This document shows, in pieces, positions 37,163 through 47,154 of a stretch of 64,000 bases of DNA. The translations under genes were made by a program, and so were the position numbers. This DNA comes from Drosophila pseudoobscura (Eukaryota > Arthropoda > Insecta > Diptera > Drosophilidae): the NCBI RefSeq assembly GCF_009870125.1, contig NC_046681.1, positions 24,326,001-24,390,000 on the forward strand. The letters run 5' to 3'. The notes below the pieces were generated by a model, which saw only the letters and a program-made list of their open reading frames with translations, searched no databases and had not been told where the DNA came from. Within the stretch, counting starts at the first letter, position 1. Each line of letters begins with the position of its first letter.

Positions 37163-38319
37163 TTAAAAGTCGTCCGTCATGAGCAGTTCGGACATGAACT
37201 TTTTGTAAATACTCATGAATTGGGCAACAAAGGCCTCCAGGTGGAAGATGTGCTTGGCGCCGTTTTGCATGCGGTGCTCGTATTCGGTGGCCAGCTCAAG
37301 CGTTTTTGCCTTGATGGACATATCACAGTTGCTGACCAAATGCTCGACGAGACCGCGGAATATAAGATTGGGTGGTACGCCCTGCGTTAGCAGTTCGTAC
37401 AAACGATCGCGTATCTTCTCCAGTTTAGCGGGCGTCTGCTCACTGATGATCTGTGAGGCAGTTTCACGCAGAAAGACCTGCCAGTCCAGGTCGGGGACTT
37501 CCTGCTGGGCCGTAAACGGTGACTTGGCCACCTTGGCAGCCTCGAGCATCAGCAGAGCGCGCCTCAGATTCCGTTCAGATTTGTCCACTACCCGCTTGGC
37601 CAGCTCGACGGGCAAGGCCAGGCCCTCGCGCTTGCAGGTGCTCTGCAGAATGGCGGTCATTTCTGCCTCAGAAGGCGCGGCCACGCGAATTCCCAGGCAA
37701 CGAGATCGTATGGCTGGGATGATGCGAGAAGTCGAATTTACCGACATTATGATGCGGCACGTGGCCACGTACTTCTCCATAGTGCGACGCAGAGCGTGCT
37801 GGGCATCCTTGGTCAGCTCGTCGCCCTCTGAGATGACAATCACCTTGAACTCCCGCTGGCCGTTAATCTCGATTTGGTGGGTCTGGGCCACCTGTTTGAT
37901 CAGATCGATGACCACCGTCCTGTCGTACATGCCCGCATCCGACGGGTTCACCTCCAAGTGGTAGTTGCTACTGACAGTCATTACCTCTACCTTTCGATTG
38001 GATGGCGTGGTAAAGGTCATTGTTTCACTCCTCAGGCGCTCCACGCCGGCTCCATACATTTCCCGTAGTAGGCACATGATGCGCGTCTTCTTACCGGCGC
38101 CGGATGGCCCGTAGAACATAAGGTGAGGAAAGTCACTCTGCTTGCATAGGTTGCGCAGGTTTTCGGCTTGCTCCTGTTGTATGCAAAAATTAATGGAAAT
38201 TGAGTTTTTTTTTTTCAAGAATGTATACACAGCATTTTAATGGCGACAGCGTTTTTTACCTTGTGGAAATCTAACTTTGTTAGTTCCCGGGGCCGGTATT
38301 TATCCACCCAAAGCGCCAT
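37163..38319 (-). CDS. RfC38: RfC38, replication factor C small subunit (RFC3)
   Basis: RFC3-type subunit of the clamp loader that places PCNA on primed DNA. Exons 38260-38319 and 37163-38173 give 356 residues, equal to human RFC3. The N-terminus MALWVDKYRPRELTKLDFHK is the family signature. Walker A is GPSGAGKKT and its surroundings (KTRIMCLLREMYG) match. The stretches NYHLEVNPSDAG and TKDAQHALRRTMEKYVATCR are near-identical to RFC3. The Walker B region here is ISEGDELTKDA. SRIIPAIRSRC holds the SRC motif that acts on neighbouring ATP sites. The C-terminal collar helix includes FHLEAFVAQFM. The start at 38319 is the only suitable ATG. Confidence 0.96.
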
Positions 38320-38600
38320 TAAAATATATAACAAAATCTGAGTTAAATGCCGAATTTGATTTGTTTTGTTGGAGATCGCGCCTTTTTGCACAATTTCTAG
38401 AGATGAGAGAAGCAACGATGGTAACAAAATATCGAAATTATCGAATTGTCGCATATATATATACATACTGTATGGTTAGTGATTCAAATCAATTAATGAA
38501 AAGAAACAGTGAACAGATTCTTTGCCTCAATTTCCTCACTATACTAGTTCATTTTTAAAATTTTGTATTTTGTATATATTTTATGCGATACACACACAAT

Positions 38601-38630
38601 CATCGATACTATCGATGTTGCCATCGATGT
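38601..38630. promoter_or_regulatory. Three clustered ATCGAT (DREF-type) sites between RfC38 and CG4751
   Basis: CATCGATA (38601-38608), TATCGATG (38610-38617) and CATCGATG (38622-38629) lie in 30 bp of the 430-bp divergent promoter region. DREF control of DNA replication genes is well established in flies, so a role for RfC38 is plausible. The same cluster could serve the MPND-like gene. Confidence 0.6.
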
Positions 38631-38749
38631 TTCTGCAGCTCTATAATAAATCAACACTACTTTGCTACCACATACACAAATTCTGCGGCGTTGTGAGGAG
38701 AATTGCATTAATTTTAAGGCTTTGTTGATCAAATTCTAGACGAAGACGC

Positions 38750-41700
38750 ATGGAGAACGGCGTGGAAAATGGTTCACTGGTCGATGGCGACCAAGTAGAC
38801 GAGTGTGGCGAGAACCAGGTGGTAAGCAGCTCTGAAGGTGAGGGCGATGGGGAGGGGGAGGCTCAGCAGCCGCCGCCGCTGCCGCAAACAACAAATAATT
38901 GCGAGGGGGATGGGGAATGCGATTTGTCGACACCGACAACCGCCGTAGCCATCCCGGATCCAGAGCCAACGGTAGTCGATATTGCAGCAGCACCCGCGAC
39001 CATACTAGACGACAGTCTCTGTGAAAAGGATGTGGACAGTGATGCGCCGGACGACGACAACGACGATGAGGTGAGCATGGCTACTCACAAACATATCTGC
39101 CCGCCTGTGCTCACACATGCACCTTTAAATTTTAGGCCAAGGAGAACTACGAGGGCTTCAATGGCACCGTCGGACGCAACGTTACTCTGCAAACGCTGAT
39201 GGCCGCCAATGTGCTGCAGCCCGGCAAGGGTCTGATGACCATCGAGTACCTTGGCCAGAAGTTTGTCGGCGACCTGCTGTCCGATGGCAAAATCAAATCG
39301 CAAGAGACTGAAACGATATTTCTCACACCCAGTGCCTGGGCCATGCACTGCAAGCGCATCATTAATCCAGAGAAGAAGAGCGGCTGCGGCTGGGCATCGG
39401 TCAAGTACAAGAACAAGAAATTGGACTCGTACAAAAACACCTATCTGCGGAAGTGTGCCCTGCAAAAGGAATCCACACCTGACGACGGTGATCCAGGTAA
39501 GTGTCCAGCCAGCTACCTGGCCTTCCTTTGTTGGTAATCCGTTATAAATTGTTTTCGTTGTAGATGCTGAGCGAAAGACTGACTCTCCGGAGATAATCGT
39601 GAAGAGGACTGTTTTCGCACACAACAGCATATCGAATCGGAATATTGTTCAGTGAGTATTTTCCATAACCGTTGAAAGTCTGAATTCTTATGGAGATTTA
39701 CTCACAGCGATGCCAACATGCTCATTGAGTCCGTGCCGTTCACGTCTGTGGGTAAACTGCAGCCCTTCCTGATAACCATTAATTCGTCGGCTTTGCTGCT
39801 GGCCGACTTCCACAGCCATCTGACAGTGCGCGAGGTCTGCGGCTACTTGGGCGGCACCTGGGACATGAACACACACAGTGAGTCCGGCTCGTGGTTCCAC
39901 ATCTCCAGAGTCTAGAGACCAGCCCTAACCTCGTCTAAACTTTACTCCTTCGGCAGCTCTATCGATTACAAAGACATATCCTTGTCGCAACACGCGATTC
40001 GATCGACAGCGAGCCGGCGAAGTGGAGCGCGATATACAGAAGATGATGATCCAGGATCAGTTGCTGCTGGTGGGATGGTATCACTCCCATCCCAAGTTCC
40101 AAGCGGAGCCCACACTGCGTGACTGCGACTCTCAGCTGGACTACCAGATACGAATGCGCGGGGCGAGCGATCTTACCTACACGCCCTGTGTTTCCCTCAT
40201 TCTTTGTATGACAGAGAATTGCCTAAAGATTTTAGGAATGTATGTAATTCTTAATCTTTTCTTGCAGCACCCTACTATGATGAGAATCCCACATTGGAGT
40301 CGGTGGTCAAATGTATTTGGATTGTGCCGCCTAACGAGAACAAGCAGGCCATGGAATACGGACGACCCATGCTCATGCAGTACTCGGTGCTGCCGGACAA
40401 GGAGATACCGGAGGAGGTGCGCACAGAGATACAGCTGTGCGTGGATTACTACTCACAGTATCGCGGCGAAGTGGTCAAGTTCCGCAACATCTTCAACAAC
40501 GATGTGACATACAACGAAAAGCTGAAGAACACCTTGTACCCGAAATTCCCATCGAAGCAGAGCGACAAGGCGCTGTGGAACTGGATATGCGCTGTGCTGG
40601 ACTGTGAGCAAGAGGATGATTTCATACCACCGAAGACCATTAAGATTATCGACAACGATGAGATGGATGTGAAGATGGAGACACAGCCAGGAGCCGGTGC
40701 TGGGGCGACTAGTGAGGCCACTAGCGATGTAAAGCTGTCATCGGCCAAGGAAGAGCCTCTCGCCGATGGTGCGACATCCATTGAGGAGAGTGCGCGCAAA
40801 GCGGAAGAGGAATCATCTGCCCAGGCTGAACAGAAGGCGAGGGACCTCAAAGTGATGTCGCTGCAGGAGCAGCTCTGTATGCCATCCGGCCTGAACATGA
40901 ATCCAGTGCGCATGCTGTCGCCACTAGCGACTCCCAATCCCACGAGCAGCCTACCCGCAGTTCTGCCAAATCTTGCGGCTCCTGCAATGCCACCGTCGGC
41001 CACCACGAGCCAGCTGCTTCCCCCACAGACACCGAGTGGAAGTGTGGCAATCGCCCCCTCAGCCGTCACAACGTCAGCCCTGACCTCTGCGTTGACCGCC
41101 TCGCCGCGGGATAGCCCCATCACCATATCGAACTCGGCCAGTCCGGCTAAGTTCGAGGTGCCCGTGCGAGCCTCTCCGTCGCCGGCCAAATCGGACGCCT
41201 CGTCCCACACGTCCACGTCCCGCACTCGAAACTCGCCAGCGCCAAGTCCGGGCAAATTCAGTGTCAGCGACATTGCCCGCAACAGCCCCAGCATTACGCC
41301 CAACAAGTACGAGGCAGCAGCAGGTGCCCTGGTGCCACCAGCAGCGGCCTGTCTACCCACAGCCAACGATCTGATGGCCGCCAGTCTGGCCCAGCTCGCC
41401 GGACAGCTACCGCCGAACTTCCTGCAGGCAGATCTGGCAGCCCTCTTCCAGCAGCAGCGCAAGGATTACGGCAACTCGTCGCTCAATCAATTGGCGGCAG
41501 CTGCGGCGAAAGTGGGAGGCTCCAAGCAGGGCAGCAATGCAGCCAATGCAGCTTCCGCATCCGCGGCGGCGGCAGCAGCGGCCCTGGGCGGTCTGAATGA
41601 TCCGAATGTTGCAGCAGCGGTGGCCGCCTACTCGAACAGCTTCAACATGCCACTGCCCACGGGCACGGGAGGCGGTGGAGGTGGTGGAGGTGCTGGTGGT

Positions 41701-43404
41701 AGCAGCAGCAACAACAACAGCCACAGCAACAGTAAATCCAAGTCTGAAAGGTCGTCAAAATCCTCATCGTCGTCGTCCTCCTCGAACTCGAGCTCCACGT
41801 CCAATTCGTACAAAACGAAGCTGATGAAGGAGCTGGACGAGCTGAAGAACGATCCCCTGAAGATGAGCGAGCTTATCCGCTCCCCGGAGTATGCAGCGCT
41901 GCTCCTGCAGCAGGCAGAGGCGCTGGGAGCCACCACACTGGGCACCCTTGGATTCGGCTCCGACTACAGCTATCTGACAGGAGCGGGACTGGGAGTGCCC
42001 ACGGCCAGTGCGCTCACTGGCAGCCAGCCCTCGAACTCGTCGTCTGGCAAGTCCTCGAAGTCGTCCCCATCGACGTCTGCCTCCGCTTCGGCTGCGGCAG
42101 CTGCGGCTGCCCTCAATGCGGACTACAACAACTTGATACAGGCCTCGAAGCTGCTCGGCTACGACTCCTACATGCAGCAAAGTAAGCAGAGTAATGACCT
42201 CAACGCGTTCCTGCAGCAACAGATGGCTGGTCTGGCCGCCGCTGCCATTCCTCCGCCTCCAGTCGCCAGCAGCAGCAGCAGCTCCAAGAAGCAGCAACAG
42301 CAACAACACCAACAGCAGCAGCAACAACTACAGCAGCAGCAGCAGCAGCAACATCAGCTGCAGCAGCAGTCGGCCCAGGCGGACTACACGGCTCTGCTAC
42401 AGACCTACACCAAACTGTTCGATCCCAACAATCAGTTTGCGGCGGCAATGGCCTCCAACAAGCACATGGCCGGGGCCCACAACGAACTCTCGGCCCTGCT
42501 TAACGCTGGAGCAGGCATCGGTGGGGGTGGCGGCGGCGGCGGCGGCATCAGCTCAAAGCAGAAACAAAAGGACATGGGAAACGATATGCTGAACCAGCTG
42601 CTGCAGCTAGAGAAGCAGGACTCGGAGATCAAGGCGCTGTTGTACCGTCAGAACAAGGCTGCCGCCGACTTGGATGCTCTGTTTGCCACGCCATCGGGGG
42701 CTGTGGTGGGGGCCGGTTCCTCGTCGAACTCGATGAAATCCTCCGGCTCGTCGGGCGGTGCTGGCGGAACGGGTGTACCCTCGCCCTCGTCCCTGTCGAG
42801 TCCGGCCGCCTACTACAATGCATTGGCCCAGGAAAAAATGCAGGACTATGCGGCCTTCTTCCAGCAGCAGCACGGAAAATACGGCATACCAGATCCGCTC
42901 TCGAAGACGACCCTGGCCGCCAACAATATGTTTATGTCGCCGTCGGCGCTGTTCAAGATCCAACAAGAGTCGCTGTCGGCCATGATGATGAAGCCACCGA
43001 AGTCGACTACACCATCGTCGGCGCGCACCCGAGAATCCTCGGCTTCGCCGGCCCTGGAGCGACTCACCCCAACCAAGTCGTCCAGCAGCGGCGGTGGTGG
43101 CAGCAACTCGAACTCTGGTAGCAAATACAACTTCAGTGCCGTGGATCTGGCCATATCGAGTGTGCCCTCAAACACGCCGTCACCGGCCCCGTCCGATGGC
43201 AGCAGTGGCTCCTCTCACCGACGGCCATCGCCAGACCTGAGCCGACTGTACGGGGAGCTGGCGCCCCCGGGCGGCCTTCTCGGCAGCGGGGTGCCCAAAA
43301 AACGCATGGAGTTTGCCTCGGTGGCCGATCTGGCTGCACCGCCGCCAGCCAAGATTCCCAAGAGCAGCATGAGCGATGACATCCTGAACCTGTCGCACGA
43401 TTAG
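38750..43404 (+). CDS. CG4751: MPND-like protein: RAMA domain plus JAMM/MPN domain, long low-complexity tail
   Basis: Fly ortholog of MPND, a nuclear JAMM-family protein that in mammals uses its RAMA domain to recognise adenine-methylated DNA. Exons 38750-39070, 39136-39496, 39564-39651, 39708-39877, 39957-40205 and 40268-43404 give 1441 residues. Residues 1-107 are acidic. The RAMA domain spans about 120-210 (VLQPGKGLMTIEYLGQKFVG, then ETIFLTPSAWAMHCKR). The MPN domain is about 255-440. Its likely zinc/catalytic residues are Glu299 (REVCGYLGG), His356 and His358 (YHSHP) and Asp369. The motif position normally Ser is Thr366. After about residue 470 the protein is a tail of roughly 970 residues rich in Ser, Ala and Gly, with a Gln tract at 42290-42370. 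The conserved KTKLMKELDELKNDPLKMSEL helix lies within it. The tail is far longer than in vertebrate MPND and may be fly-specific. Confidence 0.9.
42288..42372 (+). repeat. CAG/CAA-coded polyglutamine tract in CG4751
   Basis: Nearly continuous CAG and CAA codons encode Gln runs interrupted by His and Leu. Mixed codon use suggests selection on the peptide or interruption of a pure CAG repeat. Length variation between strains would be expected. Confidence 0.8.
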
Positions 43405-44067
43405 GATCCTTGCCAGCAGACGCAGACGCAGATGCAGTATTTCCCCATCAGTATCTATCCTCATACGTATCGTAACGTAACGTAGCACTCATAAGCGTAC
43501 CAGTGTCCGTCATTTTAATCGCCCCATCCGAGTGGAAGTATCACGATCTTTCGGGACAAAACCTAATTCTATTGATTGGTTTGTCAACAATATTTCTCTC
43601 AAGTTGTACCCTTATTTAAGTGAATTTCTGTTTAGGTGTAAAGTTCATAGACGAAGCATATGAAACTCAGATAAACTTTCCTTATATTCGTATAACCTTC
43701 TTATGACCTTATAATCTGAGCAATCAAAATATGATTTGATATCGATTCATCCCACGATTCATCCCACACCATTCCAGATATGCCGTGCATATTTGTCATC
43801 AGCCAGAATCATCTGATCTGTATCCATCGTATATTGTAGATTTCGCCAGTCCTGCGAGTGAATCTCCGCTTTTACTCACGAGCGTTGCATGTCCTTAAAC
43901 GGTTTAATTTAATGTACTCGTACTAATTTAGTCTTAATTACTGCATAAAAGTACTTTAAGTATTTTAATATACAGACAGACAGACGAACCGAACGGACGG
44001 ACATGAAAGACACATCAACTGTATTGTATTTGCCTACCGCATAACTATAACTTTGAATCTTTGCCGC

Positions 44068-44073
44068 AATAAA
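44068..44073 (+). terminator. Candidate polyadenylation signal for CG4751
   Basis: AATAAA about 660 bases after the CG4751 stop codon, in an otherwise A/T-moderate 3' region. It is the clearest signal before the hgo promoter. Confidence 0.45.
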
Positions 44074-44723
44074 TTACACGACTAGTTACTTACTTTAGTG
44101 GTTTACTGGACTTTACTACTTAACTTAGCATCTTGGAAGGTGCATACTACGGAGATGGCGTCAAACGCTTGCTGTGAAGAAGACCATCCCGAAGACTATT
44201 ACCGTCGTCGCGTCGGAAAGACTAATATTTGACTGCTAAATTTGCTAACAGCAGCGGGAATAATCATAATCCTATTTTAAATTTGTTGTAGAGGGATTTG
44301 GATTGAGAGAACGAGATGTTATTATTGCTGTTAAGCGTCAAGCAGAGGTCTAACGACTGGAAAATACTCTTTTCCATTTGCAGCTCTCAATTTATCTCAA
44401 AGACACAGGTTCGTTACATTCGTTGCTTCCGATTAGGCATACATCTAGCTGTAGTATTGGGGGCCGGAAAACCAGAATATCTGCTATGCTAAGTCGACCC
44501 ATGATATGCCTCTCTGAGGTTCAGTGCTTCGATTTAGATATAAGCAAAATCAAAACAATCTCGCATAAACAACAGGGGGCGCAGGTGTTGGTTTTTGCCT
44601 CTGCTATCATTCGGTAGGTTTTGGAGGACTGGCCTATTCCCGGCGACTAGTTTCTCCAGCAGGTATTCAAAACACTTGCCATCTAGTAACTGGTAAACAA
44701 GTGGCCTGACTAGACCGATCGTG

Positions 44724-44763
44724 TATAAATACAAGTCTCTGCTGATCGACGAAGTTCAGTTGA
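44724..44763 (+). promoter_or_regulatory. hgo core promoter: TATA box and initiator
   Basis: TATAAATA at 44724-44731 and a Drosophila initiator-like TTCAGTT at about 44755-44761. The A of TCAGTT lies about 34 bases after the first T of the TATA box, near the expected spacing. The predicted leader would be under 30 bases before the ATG at 44785. A focused TATA promoter fits a tissue-restricted metabolic gene. Confidence 0.7.
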
Positions 44764-44784
44764 TACTTTTGACCGCTTGAGGAT

Positions 44785-46989
44785 ATGTCGCAGTATAAGG
44801 TAAACGTTTGCTCAAACATTTCGTGATTCGTGAATCTTAATCCGTTGAATTTGGCCAGAAAAGAAAGCTGTGCTCTGCTTGCGAGTTATATTTTTAGAAC
44901 CCAACAACAGTTTAATAGTGTACAGTCTGTGTTTCTTGATCAATGGATATATGAGAAAATGAGTATAATACTCGTACAGTGCTACCAGCTTATAGAAACA
45001 ATATTATCATATCATTAGATTCGTATTAGTTTATCTGATTTTTGAGTTCTAACACTCTGGAATCGCTTTGCCAAGCGGCCTGTTGATTTTAGGTCCTTTC
45101 TTCAATCTACGATTTGATTAAAGACTTTAGTTCTTTAAATATGGATAACGATCACATAATGCTTAATTTAGCTAAATAAACCGACAGATATGGCACGCGC
45201 CCTCTACCTGTGACACACCTCACACTCATACTCTCCGGTTTCTTCGAAATAAACAAGTTTCCGATTGGGAGAGCGTACAAATCTCCGGCACAACATTTAT
45301 AGAGCTATCATCTTTTCAATTTAGTACCTGTCGGGTTTTGGCTCGCACTTTTCCTCCGAGGATGAGCGGTATCCCAACTCCCTGCCGTTGGGTCAGAACT
45401 CGCCTCAGGTTTGTCCTTACAAACTTTATGCAGAGCAACTCTCAGGAAGCGCCTTCACAGCGCCTAGAACCGAAAACGTAAGGACCTGGCTCTACAGAAA
45501 ACTGCCTTCGGCAGTGCATCAGCCATTCCAGCCGTTCAAAGGGGCGACCTATTTCAAGCAAAACTGGGATGAGCAGCCACCAAACCCAAATCAGGTGAAT
45601 ATTCATTGGTGTTTATCATAGAAATGTGCAGCAATCCCTTTCGCTACTTAGCTTCGCTGGAAACCCTTCGATTTGCCGCCTCAGCAGGGCAGGAAGATTA
45701 CCTTTGTAGAGGGTCTGCATACGGTCTGTGGTGCTGGCGATCCAAGGGCTCGACATGGACTGGCGATCCACATATACTCGTGCAACGAGTCCATGGATAA
45801 CTCGGCTTTCTACAACAGCGATGGTGATTTTTTGATCGGTAAGAGGGAGTTTTTTTCCGTTGGATACTATAATTTTATGATACCCTATTCTTCATTCCAG
45901 TGCCTCAGCAGGGAATTTTGGATATAACCACCGAGATGGGTCGCATGAAAGTGGCACCCAACGAGATTTGCGTGATCCCTCAGGGCATTCGATTCGCTGT
46001 CAGTGTGAACGGTCCCTCCAGGTAAGGAAATGGCTGGGGATTGGCATATCTTTAATTGGTAAATTGGTTTTCAGAGGCTATATACTGGAGGTGTACGATG
46101 GTCATTTCGTTTTGCCAGACCTGGGGCCCATCGGTGCCAATGGTCTGGCCAATCCCAGGGACTTTGAAACGCCAGTGGCTTGGTTCAATGATCAACCCAT
46201 CGAAGGTGACTACATTCCCATTAACCTCGAGCAGTCAATCTAATAAGCATCTGAAGACTTCCAGGTTATATCCAAATTCCAGGGCAGTCTCTTTGTTGCC
46301 CAGCAGAATCACAGTGTCTTCGATGTGGTGGCCTGGCATGGAAACTATGTTCCCTACAAATACGATCTATCCAAGTTCATGGTCATCAATTCGGTGAGCT
46401 TCGACCACTGCGATCCCAGCATCTTCACAGTCCTCACGTGTCCAAGTCTGAGGGCTGGAACCGCCATTGCCGACTTTGTCATCTTCCCACCCAGGTGGTC
46501 CGTTCAGGAGCACACGTTCCGACCGCCCTACTATCACCGTACGTAGAGATTGACCAAAAAAATAGATATTCTATAATTAATGTTGTACTTTTTCGATAGG
46601 AAACTGCATGAGCGAGTTTATGGGTTTGATTTTGGGTAAATATGAGGCCAAGGAGGATGGCTTTGCTGCTGGTGGAGCCACTCTCCACTCGATTATGACC
46701 CCACATGGTCCGGATGTAAAGTGCTTTGACGGCGCCTCAAATGCGAAACTTGTGCCGGAACGTATCGCTGAGGGAACACAGGTTTGTGTTGGGTCTGAAT
46801 AACTTTAAAATATGTAGGATATTGATGTCCTCTATCCTTTATCCCTTTAAGGCCTTTATGTTTGAGTCCTCGCTGAGTCTGGCCGTCACCAAATGGGGAG
46901 AGGACACATGCCAGAAGCTGGATGCCGCTTACTATGAATGCTGGCAGGCCCTAAAGGATAATTTTACACTTGGCAAAGCTCAGAAATAG
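44785..46989 (+). CDS. hgo: Homogentisate 1,2-dioxygenase
   Basis: This Fe(II) enzyme opens the ring of homogentisate to maleylacetoacetate in tyrosine breakdown. Exons 44785-44799, 45325-45594, 45652-45838, 45901-46021, 46075-46205, 46257-46538, 46600-46781 and 46852-46989 give 441 residues, against 445 in human. The first exon codes only five residues (MSQYK). The family landmarks are [49 protein letters not shown] and [12 protein letters not shown]. The iron ligands are the His and Glu of [12 protein letters not shown] and the His of MTPHGPD. The active-site His of VAWHGNY is also present. All are intact, so the enzyme should be active. The fifth intron starts GTGACT and ends CTGAAG, restoring the Asp codon in PIEDFQV. 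Confidence 0.95.
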
Positions 46990-47000
46990 TTCTTGTGCCA

Positions 47001-47006
47001 AATAAA
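47001..47006 (+). terminator. hgo polyadenylation signal AATAAA
   Basis: AATAAA starts 12 bases after the hgo stop codon. The convergent Gyc32E stop is at 47155, leaving 165 bp between the stops. Confidence 0.65.
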
Positions 47007-47154
47007 AGCACAGAATATATACGTACTAATAATATGTAATTACGTATATGTATATAATTGAATCACAAACACATAAACATTGATGGACGTCAGGAAATAG
47101 TTCTAGATCGATGTAGATCCCATCTGAAGCTCCTCTGTCAAAGATATGGACGTC

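Larger units (their letters stand above)
43405..44784. other. CG4751 3' region and hgo promoter region
   Basis: The CG4751 3' untranslated region probably extends to near the AATAAA at 44068-44073. ACAGACAGACAGACGAACCGAACGGACGGACATG near 43974-44005 is a GACA/GACG repeat. The segment from about 44650 is the hgo promoter. No further gene was recognised. Confidence 0.5.

Noticed and set aside
40449-41462. Long antisense open frame opposite the CG4751 coding exon
   Set aside because: A shadow of a GC-rich Ser/Ala/Pro coding sequence. It has no domain, promoter or splice support.
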